Shown: positions 46,259-58,100 of the stretch, in pieces
Numbering within the stretch: the stretch's first letter is position 1
Layout of the letters: each line of letters opens with the position of its first letter
Source of the DNA: Fasciolopsis buskii
Taxonomy: Eukaryota; Platyhelminthes; Trematoda; Plagiorchiida; Fasciolidae
NCBI GenBank assembly: GCA_008360955.1
Contig: LUCM01006819.1
Span: forward strand, 124,001 to 188,000
DNA length: 64,000 nt
Direction of reading: 5' to 3'
Program-made: the position numbers and the translations under genes
The notes under the pieces: generated by a model
Databases searched by the model: none
Seen by the model: the letters and a program-made list of their open reading frames with translations, nothing else
Told to the model about the DNA's origin: nothing

Positions 46259-47004
46259 AAATGGGCTCCACCACACGACCAATCGAAAGCTTATCGAACG
46301 TCTTCTCTGCTTTGCCCGCAAACAGAACAACAGCAACGACGTTGTCTAAAGGGTTAAGTGCATTCATACTGATGGTTTACCGGTTAAAGAAACAGATCAA
46401 CAGTAACAATACCTTAAATTATCTTTCGATTCCTTTTAACTATCACAAGGGCATGATTACTTACATCCTGTCTTAATCCCATTCAGATTCTTTTCACGGT
46501 AGAAGTCTTGCTTCTTACGTGAGATGAATCCGGCTACCAACGTTCACACGGGGTTATTTACTCTGGGTTCTCGGTCTATAATGTGGCTAGAATATGATTC
46601 CACAACAATCTCTAGTGAAGTGGTTGCAAAACTGGACGTCCATTACCTCGGACATTAACCAACGACCCTACCAAATGAGAAATCTAAATGGCCTGCAGGA
46701 TTCTCACACTGTTTCGTTTTCTCGAACGTTTCACTTCTCAAACATGCTTCAACGAGAAACCAGTGGCCAATCTGCCAGTCTGATTTAGGGACCGTAATCT
46801 AATTGAGAGAAAATCGAACACATGATAAAGGATTTTCTACCAAATACGTAGGACCGTGTGGAATAGTCAACAGGAAGTAAGGATTTACATGGCTTTTTCG
46901 GTTTCCGAAAACTGTCCGATAGATCGTTGTGGTGTAGCCAATTTTGTGCTAGTAGGTGCGACTTCCGTTTCTTTTTAAATCACCAGCAAGCAAAGAGAAC
47001 ACCA

Positions 47005-47020
47005 ATATATATATATATAT
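47005..47020. repeat. (AT)8 microsatellite
   Basis: Uninterrupted AT dinucleotide run directly upstream of the open block at 47030-47257. Confidence 0.9.
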
Positions 47021-47087
47021 GTTTGTGATGTGTGCTGCCGAATTAATGGTGTAAACATTTTTGTGCTTGGCAAAGTGAAGCGTTTTC

Positions 47088-47257
47088 AGGGTTTGGTGAC
47101 GGGAACTCCGGTGCACCACAGTTTACATCTAATTTATAAACCTCATGGTGATTTCGGAATAACATCCAGCATTAACCATGTGTCAAGCATCATACAGGAC
47201 GGCGACAACAAGCAACTCCCAGCTGTTCATGTGACTTGTGAACATACACAAATATAG
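47088..47257 (+). CDS. candidate terminal exon
   Basis: After AAGCGTTTTCAG the plus-strand frame reads GLVTGTPVHHSLHLIYKPHG and continues for 56 codons to TAG at 47255-47257. The composition is protein-like. The acceptor has only a short pyrimidine tract. AATATA, a minor poly(A) variant, lies 3 nt past the stop (47261-47266). No family recognised. Confidence 0.25.
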
Positions 47258-48716
47258 TGCAATATAAGGCCCAAAACGTGGCAAAAGTTGTCACCCTTTC
47301 AAGCCCCACATCCAGAAAGACCATGTTCTAATATATCAGCGTTGGTGAGGCGGTCGGCACAAGTTGCACAAGTTGTTCACTCGGTAGGATGAGCGAATCC
47401 GATCGGCGTCCTTTACTCAATGTTACGGGAGTTTTGGATCAGCGAATGTATGGACGCAAGCAATGATTTTGCCTGTACGGTGATGGATGGCATACATATC
47501 CTCTCAGTCCATAAAATCTTTTGCTTCAGTGTGTTTGTAAATCACGCCTAGCCAAGGTTTCCTCCACTTTGTTGGTCAATTCAGTCAGCGATGCTCCCAT
47601 CTATTGAGGATCCTGAAAAAGTAAACTCCTTGCATAAGTGTACCTGGGAGACCTTTGGTAATTCTTAAGCAAAGTTTCAAAATCATTATTAGGCTGCTGC
47701 AGTGCCCAGGCTTCAAAAACCCTTAAAGCAATGCCAGACTGACAAAAAAATCAGTATATATATAACAAGTAAACAACAGTGCGGGCGCGACTGTAAATTA
47801 GGCAGATTTTGAAAGATTTTGCGAGATAGAAAGCCGCTTACTGTGGGGCTTAAGCGTGCTGTGGTAAGTCTGACGGAAGGTGACCTCGAACCTGTACCAA
47901 AATGTTTCATTTGATCTAAGAATTTGTTAGTGCATATACTAATGATTCATGTGAGTCCTACCACGACACTTGCAATGCCCTAAAAGGGTCTTCCGTTGGA
48001 CAAGTTTGCAGAACCGCAATATCACGTTACCGGAATGCTGGCAGTTCGTGAGCGGGAAAAATTTAAGTAACGGAAATACCATTGGCTTTTGCAGGTCCAT
48101 TAATAATTTGTTTACGACGGACGATTCTTCGTAAATAAAACTGACCTCTTTGGGTTCTGCTTCCTGATGTGAATGTAACTATCTATTGTTCACTCTAGTC
48201 CACTGTTGCTCAATCAAATCAGCCGCCGCTGATAATGTCGGGGAATGATGCTCCAGTCCATTTTCTGAAGGCCGTGTGAAGTATCCACTGGTCAATCGTC
48301 GAGTACTAACGATCTGTCATCTACCAAAACTCAAAGAAATACACCATGATTTCCCTTCATAAAGATGCTACAATGCATACCACTTCAAGGTGGTGGGTAT
48401 TGCCCGTGTGCAAACTAGAAACAGCAAAAATAACTGATTTGGAAAGGCCTGGAATGTGCAACGCAGGCGTCGGAAAGTTAAAACAGAACGCTTGCCAATG
48501 GAATCTTATGATTTATCTTTGGTTTGCTAGAAACTGTCAGCTCCGCTGCCCATATACCAAAGTCGAACGGTTCACGTCAATTCTATTCCCATTTATGTGA
48601 TGCAACGTGTGCTTGATCAAGTTGCTTGTAGCTGATATCACACAATAAGTGTGGTCGATGATATACTGCTTGTGTACTATTCCGATAAGGCAAGCATCCG
48701 TTTTACAGGATCAAAC

Positions 48717-48887
48717 CTTTGAAAAGAGATGACAAGGGTTGGCATTTACAACCTTAGCTAGTTCGTCTTGAATAGAAAAATGTACTCTATATCCTGCCAT
48801 CCACTCAGCGTAGTCATTCAATTTGTATACCAACTCAAATACTTCTAATTTTGAATCCAAGCATGCTCGCAATGATATTATGAGTAA
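48717..48887 (-). CDS. candidate 171-nt exon
   Basis: The minus-strand frame reads LLIISLRACLDSKLEVFELV, then YKLNDYAEWMAGYRVHFSIQ and DELAKVVNANPCHLFSK, entering and leaving in phase 0 with AAG|GTTTGA as donor. The acceptor (GTTCGCAG) is weak. Helical, well balanced composition with aromatic residues suggests a genuine intracellular protein. No family recognised. Confidence 0.35.
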
Positions 48888-49604
48888 CTGCGAACTATTT
48901 ATATTCTTCACGCATGCACTACTTTTTTCGATTAATCAAACATCCGGTTCTCATTCAATTACGCGCTTGTATGTGTTTGTGTGTAAGTGAGTTGCCTTTC
49001 CGACTTATTAGTTTTTGAACTGATACAACTGGGAAATTCCGTATCACACTGAACAAATATCATCCAAAAAGTTTGATGAAAAGCAGAAATCGAAAAGTAA
49101 AGTGGAATAAACGGGAAGATCCAGGGTTTGTGTTTGTAACGACAATGAACTCTCTGGGACGAGACAACGAAGGTGAATAGGCTGATTTAGTTCTGAGAGA
49201 TGACAATTTCAATAATGGATTAGGTGTGAGTGTGTGGTTTGGACTAGCAGAGACTCTTCCGTATTACTGAAGTGGAACCTTCTTATCCAAACCGTCAGCT
49301 AATAAATCAATTATTCAAACGCTTTGAACTTCAGTTTTCCGCAAACAAATTTCTTTCATGTCGGTCTGCCCACTAAAACAGTGTTTAACTTGGTCATTCA
49401 CGGGTGATTCGTTACACTGTCGAATCTAAAAGCTTTTTGTTCTACAACCATCTTCAGAAGGTTTTGGAAATTCTCTTTGGTCTATCCACCATTCTTGATG
49501 TTCAGAGACCAAAAAACAAGTAAACAGTGGAGTAATTCATTTATAGTTAGAACGAGATTATCAGATTTACAATATCATGCAATATCAACATTCAAATCGC
49601 CAGC

Positions 49605-49628
49605 ATGAAACCATGGAAGCAATGGACA
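49605..49628 (-). repeat. fragment of the hammerhead SINE family B
   Basis: Read on the minus strand, GCTGTCCATTGCTTCCATGG and the next bases match the region just downstream of hammerhead stem III in the copy at 51355-51562 with two differences over 24 nt. The base after GCTGT is C, the normal cleavage-site residue. Confidence 0.5.
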
Positions 49629-50684
49629 GCATTTTCTGCTTTGAGTAAATAGTTTAGCACACGCGGCGATAAAATTGGGGTGACGTCCTTGTCTGAATTA
49701 GAAATTTGACTAGATCAAAGCAGGGTCATGTTTGAGGCTACTCAAATTGTGTGTTCATCCATAAACGGACACTCTTTGGTGGAAATCACCATATCAAAGG
49801 ACCTGCTATTTTATGAAGAACTGAAAAAATATCCTGGAGTATCTTTCAAAAAAATTGAAAAAAATTGCAAGGAAAACAACGAACACAGATAATTATAATT
49901 TGGAGTGAACATTTGCTGATAGAAGTCATAGTTTGCTGTTCTTAAGTAATAAGATTGGGCGCACTGCTCTTAGGCTTGTTTCTCAGATGGTTAATGAAAT
50001 ATCAGTTTCTCTCCTTGCAGTGCCTGCAAGTTTTTTTTACTTTCCTAACCCTCTCGTTCGACGCCTATCTCACTGAAAGTCCACCGGCATGAATGGAACC
50101 GTGAATGAAGCTTGTTTGATGGGATCAAAAAACTGCTCTTACTCATCTACCTTGCTCTCTATGGGAGTGGCACGTAACTGTGGATGGCTATTCCAATGCT
50201 TCCAGGCGGAAAATGATCGCAGTTTTACAAACTCGACTTAGTATTGCTTTTTCTCAGATTACGTGCTCAACTAATGTTTGCTCGGACTGTACATCTTTGC
50301 TAGACGACAAGGCTAAACCACCAATTTCCACCTACGAAGCCTTCGATTAACGAAGAGATATCGGTAAACCCGGGGAAGTGAGGGATGGAGGGAGATGTTT
50401 AAGGACTTGGCAATAGACTTCAGTCCGGCCGTGATGTGTGAAAACATACGAGTTTTACTTTAATTTATCTTGACTTATTTCCCACATTGGATGTTTGCAA
50501 ATTGTCATATAGCTATTTAATCCATCACCAGGGTACATGTTATCTTAGTGAAAGACCAAAACTCTTGCTATTCTAATTAATCAATTGAAGTAACTCTGAG
50601 AGACGCTTGGCAAGACCAAATTGCACGTAGACGTACTATTGAAAAGTCTTATCCTCATCAAAGTTTACTATTACATTTGGCAGC

Positions 50685-50755
50685 CAGTAGCTCTGCAAGA
50701 ACAATGTGGCGGATGGACGCTAGACCGTTGGATGTTTGATTCCCGTGACGAGTGT
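50685..50755 (+). repeat. tRNA-like relic
   Basis: TAGCTCTGCAAG (50688-50699) resembles an A box and GTTTGATTCCCG (50734-50745) a B box, about 46 nt apart. It overlaps a stretch open on both strands, and no tail shared with another copy is visible. Confidence 0.35.
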
Positions 50756-51354
50756 GCTGCCACCTGGAATACCTAGTGGCCCAAAACCATGCATTGTACT
50801 TCAAATTTCGGTTTCTTCTCAACATAAATGCATTCCGGAAAGTTACAAAAGGGTTAAGGCGGACATACATTTCTTCCAGGATTTTCACTGCTGAGTTGCA
50901 AAGCCAGTATGCAGCATGCATCATCTTACCGACAACTGCGAAAACATTAAGAAAAATCATTGGAAAGCGTATCTAGTTACAATAAAATTACTTCATCCTA
51001 TTTTCGAAAGAAATCAAGTGGCACTTCGAGAGATCAGTCACCTCTTGTTAAAGACAAATAACCGGAGATTTTGGGTCTAGGGGATGGGTCGCCATTGAAT
51101 TCATGAGTCATGTCATTCATTTTTTGGCCACAAACCGTAAAGTTTGTGGACCAAATGTCGTTCTGCTAATAACCTGGCGCGAATATTGGAGAGTTGTTGG
51201 ATTTCGCATCTTCCAACGTTCTGAGCTCAACTGCTTGGCGTGGCAAGTGGTGTGATGTGATAGAATCGAGTGTTTACCGAGTCATCGCCCGTGACTTCGT
51301 TCGCATAAACGAAGTTCAACAAAATGTGCTGGTAGCAGAATTGAAATAATCCAA

Positions 51355-51562
51355 CATGTGATATCCTCGCTCAGTTGACCATTAAGAAACCATGGAAGCA
51401 CTGTACAGCTGTTTGATTCTCATTGGGAATCATCAGCAGTGCATATCCACCGAGCCCAAACTAGGATGCAAACCCTGGACGAGCGGTTCTGGGTCGAACT
51501 CCTTAGCCATTATGACACCTGGCTGGCTCTGAACGGTTTGTTGAACTTCACCACATGATGTT
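51355..51562 (-). mobile_element. hammerhead-ribozyme SINE (family B), copy 2
   Basis: Minus-strand copy of the element at 22636-22850. It starts ACATCATGTGGTGAAGTT (51561 downward), continues CAACAAACCGTTCAGAGCC, carries the promoter boxes, GGTGGATATGCACTG and the hammerhead, and ends GATATCACATG (51365-51355). It is about 208 bp long against 215 for copy 1. Confidence 0.85.
51394..51448 (-). ncRNA. type I hammerhead ribozyme (degenerate), copy 2
   Basis: Stem I pairs GCACTG (51442-51437) with CAGTGC (51403-51398). CTGATGA (51436-51430) is intact. Stem II can pair GATTC with GAATC. The second box is TCAAA instead of GAAA, which loses the conserved G. Stem III is ACAG/CTGT and the cleavage position is A, which is permitted. 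One core change therefore probably inactivates it. Confidence 0.7.
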
Positions 51563-51871
51563 GCACCTATCCGTCTCTGATTTGCACGGTCACGGGCCGC
51601 TACTGATAGATGACTTCTCTGCAGGTAGCCTAAGTACGACGAAGGATTTGGACATGACCTTCAGAGCTTTGTTACTTGGTATGTGTTAGCATTAGCAATT
51701 CCTTGCTTCGTAATCAAAGGGGAATGAATTTTTCGGGCTTTTTTAGTTGCTTCGTTGTACGGCTCACATAGACCGCACCATAGGTGGGTTTTAATTAATA
51801 AATCACTGTTGCCGATGTAAGAGAAATTGGTTGAGATTACTTTCCAGCTTTAGTCTTGAACAATGACTTAC

Positions 51872-52030
51872 TTCTGGAAAGATGATCGTTGCTATCGCAC
51901 TTGAAAGCCGGTTCGTCGCTTCGATAGCCTCGTCAAGGGTTCGAACCGGGTACGCCTGCCAATGCACTGATGATGTCAGATAGACTGATGATAAACCGTT
52001 TACTACGTAAACACCAAGCAAACCACCAAC
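51872..52030 (-). CDS. candidate 159-nt exon
   Basis: Enters in phase 0 after ATTCCGGACCTCAG and leaves in phase 0 at the perfect donor CCAGAA|GTAAGT. The 53 codons read VGGLLGVYVVNGLSSVYLTS, then SVHWQAYPVRTLDEAIEATN and RLSSAIATIIFPE. The TLDEAI..xN..T.IF pattern is faintly like a segment of aldehyde dehydrogenases, but the upstream part does not match, so I do not assign the family. Both ends in phase 0 with a consensus donor make this one of the better single exons. Confidence 0.4.
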
Positions 52031-52649
52031 CTGAGGTCCGGAATTCACCAACATTTAAAACCACAGTGTTGTGCACAATTATGCTCGGATATGAATATCA
52101 GTGAAGTAGCTCACTCAGTCCATTGACAATATCGGCAGTTGCTTGATCTGCGCCTAGGAGAAACTCATGTGCTCAAACTGTTCCAGAGTTTTCAAGTCCG
52201 ATTGTTTTTAAACCACATATATACACAGGTTTATATCTATTGCTTGATAAGAGGATCGAGGCTCATTCATCCAGTGAAATGAGGCGATTCATTATCAATC
52301 AAATTTCGCGAGAGTTTTGACTGGCTGCGCTACACATCTGTCATCGTTAGTTCGTTGTATTTTCGCCGGGTATTTGGTCTGATTATGGTCTTCTTTCGAC
52401 GTCATATCCGGTCGGAATTATTGTTGTTTTAAAACCTGATTGTTTCTCAGCATGGACTTGGCTAACACATTGTTGCCCCTCAATTATCTTATCACTCTAA
52501 AAGAGCCACTCGTGCTGGCTGGTGCCCAGCTCTTAAATACACCATTCCAACCAAGATGTTCATCCCGGCATTGTTGTAACAACAACCCTCTTCCTGTTTA
52601 CCAAAATGTCGGATCTGTCCCTTGCAATTCAAACACCGATCCATGTTCG

Positions 52650-53190
52650 CACTGGTTTTAGCTGCTTGCACGAATCGTGGCTGAACCTGGATATCGCCGA
52701 TTCACTCATGTCGGTAGACAGGTCCAGACTCCATAATCAAGACAGTGTTTTGGACAAGGAGTAGACTGAATGCGGTGTGGCAACATATATGAACTTCCTT
52801 CTGGTCTGGCAAGTCCGAAGTTATTTATACGTTTTTGCTAAACGAAATCGACTGTCTCGTGACACAGTATCATCCTAGTTTTTCTGGCGCTACCAGACCA
52901 ATCACAACGAACCTATACATTGCCCTTTTTTAGCACGCAACACAAAATCACAATTTTTCGTCTCTTTACTAGTATTTGTTGTTCCTTTTCTTGAGGATAG
53001 TCTGCATATTATTGTGGGTAATTTCAACCATGCATTTACACTGCCACTGACTGTGTTCGGTTTGAGTGACCTCTGAGTTTCTCCCACCAGGGATGGCTCC
53101 ATTTTAGATAGAGCTGTTACCAATTACCCTGGTTAATTTTCTCTGAAACTGATTGCTCCATTTTTAAGTAGTGATCAATGTCTTCTATTG
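52650..53190 (+). pseudogene. LINE apurinic-type endonuclease remnant
   Basis: Spread over several frames: HESWLNLDIADSLMSV (the T-E-T/S-W-L block), GVATYM (the G-G-V block), LHIIVGNFNHAFTLP (the G-D-F-N block with D changed to N), RDGSILDRAVTNY, and SSDQCLLLLRP (the S-D-H block with H changed to Q). The enzyme would nick target DNA to prime reverse transcription. Loss of the D and H active-site residues and internal stops show it is inactive. Confidence 0.85.
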
Positions 53191-53333
53191 TTAAGGCCGA
53201 AGATATCAGTCAGGTCAGCCTTCCACTGCTTCAAGCAAACAAATCAAATCAAAGTTCCCATACCTAACTTTTCACACAACTTTACTCTTCTTCAGAAATC
53301 CCTCTCGCACCTGTCTATTTCTCTTTTAAATCC

Positions 53334-54278
53334 ATGTTCAATGACAATGTCAAACTTTTCGTAGAAACGGCCATCACAGTCTTTGATATCTGTTGCCCCT
53401 TAGAAATACTATTCGTCTTGAATGGCCGCATTTCCACCCAGAAATTAAAATCTGCAAGAAGACGCAACAACTTCTACAAACCCCGCAATAAATCAAACAT
53501 GCGTCATACTTCCAGCCTCATAAAAGATGAAATCAAACGCATCGACATTACTTCCGATAGCCAGCTCCTGAGTGATAGCAGCAGTCGAGTCTTGTGGCAA
53601 GGCATTCGACAGTTGTGTGAGAAGAAGAAACATGAGAAAACTCCTGCGGATGTCGACAGCATCAGTCGTGCTCTCATTCATCCTTCCATTTATACCCCGG
53701 TCATATTTGGACAGGGTGATGATATGGTAGTTACAAGAGTTTCTACGGAAGAAGTGCTCGATTTTCTCCACACCACTAAACTTACCACGGGGGCTGACCC
53801 TGACAATCTATCTTCAACCATTTTAAGGCATCGTACTGTGGCTCTGACCGATGCATTTAACTCATTGATTAAATCATCACTAAGCTCGACTTCCATCTCT
53901 GACTGTTGGAGACTCATCACTATTATTAACATCCCAAAATCCAGCAGTTCTGCTGCTTTGGAAAAACGTTTTCACCCCACTAGCTTAACGTCTCGTCTTA
54001 AACTGACGGAGCAAATCCCAATTAAACGCTTGCGGTCTTCTATATATCCTCCTGACGACCCTTTCCAGTTTGCCCATAAGTCTAATTGTTCCACTTTGGA
54101 CGATGTCAGCCCCTTCATTCAAGATATTTGCAAGTCCCTAAACTCACCTATGAAATCTGTGCGTTGTATCTTTCTAGACTACTCGTCGGCATTTGATCCT
54201 GTCCCACGGTCCACTCTACTTCACAGAATGAACGCATTTGGTTGTCCCAGGCCTTTATTAGCATGGCTGTCTGATTAA
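53334..54278 (+). pseudogene. LINE reverse transcriptase, N-terminal half
   Basis: A 314-codon open frame, the longest in the window. It holds the connector helix region after the endonuclease, then IIKSSLSSTSISDCWRL.., the fingers block with IINIPKSS, and RT motif A as CIFLDYSSAFDPVPR. The FLDYSSAFD signature is typical of CR1/Jockey-clade elements. The frame ends at a stop right after the W-L-S segment and the enzyme continues in another frame from about 54330. The long open stretch suggests fairly recent decay of this half. Confidence 0.9.
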
Positions 54279-54329
54279 TTTACTAACTGAACCCAGAGCA
54301 CGGGAAGGGGCGATAAAACTTCAAAACCG

Positions 54330-54650
54330 TTGATTAACAACTCGACGTGCTACGGGGTGCTGTTCTTTTACCGTTTCTTTTATCTACTTACATCAGCAAC
54401 TTATCGACTAAATCCCAATGTCATCTCTTTAAGTATGCTGATGATGTTGATCTATCTCAAACCGTTTCGAACAACAATGGTTTTCAAAGCTTTTCCCACA
54501 ACCCTTTTTCTTATCTAAGATTCCTCTGGTTTAAATCTCGACACATCATAATGATTCAAATGTCTGTTCTCTCTCTCTCTCTCGTTCGGCCTACCCATCC
54601 GAAACGTCTTCCAACAACTCAAAAACACTTAACAGCGTTGATTCTGTGAA
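54330..54650 (+). pseudogene. LINE reverse transcriptase, catalytic YADD half
   Basis: A frame starting near 54347 reads LRGAVLLPFLLSTYISNLST, the equivalent of the G-x-x-Q-G-S..L..FL..Y.ND/SNL block, and then FKYADDVDLSQT with the catalytic YADD at 54434-54445. It is frameshifted from the preceding half and degenerates into serine/leucine-rich noise over the TC-repeat. Confidence 0.9.
54567..54583. repeat. short (TC)n tract
   Basis: TC dinucleotide run inside the LINE, probably expanded after insertion, since it lies where the RT sequence becomes unreadable. Confidence 0.8.
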
Positions 54651-55110
54651 ACATCCAGGAGTTGCTATTGATAAAAATCGGATGTGGACTTCTCCCATTT
54701 CCACCTGTGTAAAGATTCTCCGATGTTTGTCACTTCAAATCGGGAAGTTTTGGCACTACAAGGTAAAACAAAGCACCATCTCCGAAATCCACTTTACTTC
54801 TGTCCTGTTATTTTTCAGACTTATTTGAAAGAACTTGCAAATTCCCTGCCGGGGTCTAACAATTATTAGCCGTGCGTCTTTCATACCATTGACTGAGTTG
54901 TCCCTAACTCTATGTGATCAACGCTTATCAGCATGCAAGAAATTTGCTTACAGAATTTTTTCTGATCCCACGCATCCCTTGTACAGCCAGTATATTCACC
55001 TTCAAAAAAAACTGCTTGTTTGAAATATTTCTTTTTTCAATTTATTCCAATAGGTCACAAAGAACGATTTGCTCTTTATCCCAAGCAGTTCAACGAGACC
55101 ACTTGCTAGG
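54640..55110 (+). pseudogene. LINE RT C-terminal region
   Basis: Blocks in alternating frames: KHPGVAIDKNRMWTSPIS (the L-G-V/I.D..L.W..H block), CPVIFQTYLKELANSLPG, SFIPLTELSLTLCDQRLSAC and FSDPTHPLYSQY. The latter (D-P-x-H-P-L) is the usual ending of CR1-like elements in flatworms. Parts align with the copy at 62870-63435 at the nucleotide level. Confidence 0.85.
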
Positions 55111-55125
55111 TAGGGGATAAAACGG

Positions 55126-58100
55126 GATTCAGCATGATCACAATCTGTCCTCGTTGGGTTCATCCTACAAACGGATCAGCTAGTTAGTTAACATTTAAGC
55201 ACCTAAGATGAAGGTGCATTTAGCTTGTTACTGAGATGCGAAATTCAGTGCTTGATGTTAGAGGAAGCTGACATAGGTGTTCAGTAGTAGCGGTGAATAG
55301 TGGAAAATTATCCAAAGGCCCCAAATGTTTCGAGATTTTTACCACACAGTCATGCGATGCATAAACAGAATCCACGCCAAAAATACTAAGGATTGTGCAA
55401 TAATACCGCACGCCGAAAGCGTCATACTGATCAGCATTCTACACCAAGGCTTTTAAGCCTAGACCACTGATAGTCACCAACTCAACTATTTGTTATTCAT
55501 TTTCTATACAAGACGAATAAATCTTGGGTTAGTCGATCGGAGTTGAACATTTAACTTTCCTGTAATGTTTTGCTATTCACCTTATTATTTTATAATTGAT
55601 CTCTCAGTAATACTTGCTTTATTTTATCTCTATCAAGTTGGCAACGGTGTGAACTAGTAACACTTAAAATCATATGACGTTCGTGCCGCGTTATTGCCTG
55701 CACAGTTTGAATCGTACTGAACTGAACTGTCCACTCCGTTACCCTAGTGCCATTTCTTTGGACACGCTTTGTGAACCACTGTTCCGGCTTCAGAGAGAAA
55801 TAACAACTGGCCATCCAAACTGAGGTCGGTTTTAGGCCTAGTATATGTCCACGGGCTCTCAGGTTTCGGTTGTTATTGTCTGGATACATTGTGCAATATG
55901 TCAAAGTAGAAAATAAATTACAGTGATTAGAAATCCATATATTTATACAAATTTTAGGCTCTGTGAAAAATGAAGCATGCCATACAGAAGTACAAAAACT
56001 AACACCATTTCGTCGATGTTTCGTCTGAAATCATTTAGGACATTTGTCTTTTTTGGTTTCTGTTGTTGCTAAGGTGTATTGCCTCAGGTAATTACATCAG
56101 CAAAACTTTGATATAATTAGGAAATATTTAAAATGGACCCCGTTTTTGTACACTTCAAAAACAAATTCACTCATCCCAGCACTCCACCCATCGACAGAGA
56201 TGAACATCGGCAATTTTCTGCCCCTGCGCCTCCTGTGATACACCACATGCACACATATGTATACGCACTCACACACACACACACGCACACAACTGAGCTA
56301 CTAAACCTGAATACATACATGCCCTTCCCGGGAGGCAATAATAATAATTATAACAATCAAATGGCGAATGCTCCCAACTCTGGTTGCTATCGTAGTTGCT
56401 CAGGGAAACGGACATTTTTATGAAAAGATACTGATCAGTAAATCCGATCGGTCCTCACAATTGAAAACACTCATCGAGATTATTTCCTCTTCAGTCCTTC
56501 CCAAATCCATCTAATCAGAATAACTAATTTGACAATTCTGTTCGTTACGAGGAATCCGCTGCCATTAATCCCGTTTTTCTGAAGGACAAAAATAGCGAAT
56601 ATTCCTTTTTCAATCCAGTTTTACATGAAGGGTTGTTCTAACAATCAGCTGTCACTAAGATTCAGAACAGGGTGCCCTAACCGTTACTTTTCAGCACTTG
56701 TTCAATGCAGCCTCAAAAGATCAAATATTCTTCGAATTGATGCCGTAGCATTTAGCATTATAGCAGTGAGAACTATAAAGACGTGCTTCCCGAAACCGTT
56801 TATTACGAGACGTCAACACGTAGCTTACAAGTAAGGAAAAGTGCTGTGCATCACTTTTATTTTCAATAGGTCTGTATACTTGCGAATCAGAAGAAAATTA
56901 GACGGCTCATCCTAAGATGACGTTCAATCAACCGTTGATTTCCTGTCTGATGAATCTATTGGCTGAGCTATTTAGCAAGTTCGCGTTCCATTTCGGGCCG
57001 CTCGGATAAGCCATTCTAGTGTTTGATTGCAATAGCAAATTAATTGCAGAACTCTTCTCGACTTCTCAATGATGAGTTGCCTGCTGATACAGCATCATGA
57101 GCAGTTTTATATACCATCTAGCTCCTCATTAATCACATTGATAGGATAATTTTTAGCAAGCATTATGGGATGGTCACTTGCTAAACGATGAACATAGTGA
57201 TCTTTTATGAAAAGATTCGCATATCACTTGTCGGCTGGATGCAGTTACAATGCCTTTCTGCAAAAGTTTGTGTAGGATAGCTAAGGTGTGTCTCAGGCCG
57301 CGCGAGGTTCATTCGTCCTGAATTACCCAGAATGCGGTCAAAGATTGCCGAGCATGACTGCTAGTCTGTGCTAACAAAGTCACAATGTCTTCGCGTACCG
57401 TAGGCCACCAAACAAATTAAGTAGAAGAAAGAGGATATCAGGCCCAGTCCACTGAGTGGATTAATACTTGTTAGTCATAGTCACGGATTTCAGGAATCGG
57501 CGGTGCTTTAGCCCAAACTGCTGACTTTCCTGATGTCTGATTGAAGAGATTAGTGTTTAGGTCCTAAGTGCTTCACTATCATTTGAAGTGAGATCCATTT
57601 GCAAGGCCAAGGTTACTGAACAGGTCAACGGCCAACGTAAATTGCTATTCTACTGATGCAGAGGGACACCACCGACTGCGCACATGAACTTACAGTGCCA
57701 CCTAGATTGATGATGAAAATTTTGCTTAATAAACTTCAAGTTTAACCAGCAGGACCTTAAGAAAACCAAAAAAAAACACCCCTGACATTGCTTAGAGCAG
57801 CAAGAAGAAAGAATACCGCTGGGGTCGAAATAGGGCGCGTAACTGATGGGAAAATTTCGGGTGGGTAACGAGGCTATCAATTAGGAACAGTGAAATTCAA
57901 ATACGAAGTGTAGGATCACCAAATAATATTCAGTATATAACAAATAAATTTGTTGGTTCTTGGTGAAAATATACTTGGGATAAGAAAGCGTAATTCAGTC
58001 AAGCTCACATCAAGCAAGATTTAAGGCTTTCTGATTGAAAATTTGGTTTGAAATTTTTTGGTCGCAGTTTGGATTGTTTGTTATCATAGAGCTTTGAAAC

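Larger units (their letters stand above)
45032..48716. other. mostly unassigned; GC-richer patch and palindrome near 46 kb
   Basis: At 45920-46160 the sequence is noticeably richer in G+C and CpG (for example GTACGCGTAGGTATACGTGCG, split by short runs) without a coding match. An 8-bp perfect palindrome precedes a TATA-like box at 46236-46258 (listed separately). An (AT)n run lies at 47005-47020. A minus-strand block at 47862-47910 ends at CACA|GTAAGC. Confidence 0.4.
48888..51354. other. no assignable gene
   Basis: The block 50658-50976 is open on both strands and overlaps a tRNA-like relic, so I do not call a gene there. A 24-nt scrap of SINE family B lies at 49605-49628. Nothing else is recognised. 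Confidence 0.5.
52400..55125 (+). mobile_element. Jockey/CR1-type LINE, nearly full-length but dead
   Basis: The order is that of an APE-type non-LTR retrotransposon: endonuclease remnants (52400-53180), reverse transcriptase (53330-54560) and C-terminal region (54640-55110). It is broken by several frameshifts and stops. A C/T-rich run (TTCTCTCTCTCTCTC, 54567-54583) interrupts the part after YADD. No poly(A) tail or clean target-site duplication could be defined. A second, shorter copy of the 3' part lies at 62870-63435. Confidence 0.9.

Noticed and set aside
51955..52000. Hammerhead motif (two CTGATGA-like boxes)
   Set aside because: CTGATGATG and CTGATGATA occur, but no GAAA box or pairing stem I follows. 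They lie inside a candidate exon.
56133..56423. His/Thr-rich 96-codon frame
   Set aside because: The distinctive stretch is a translated (CA)n microsatellite.
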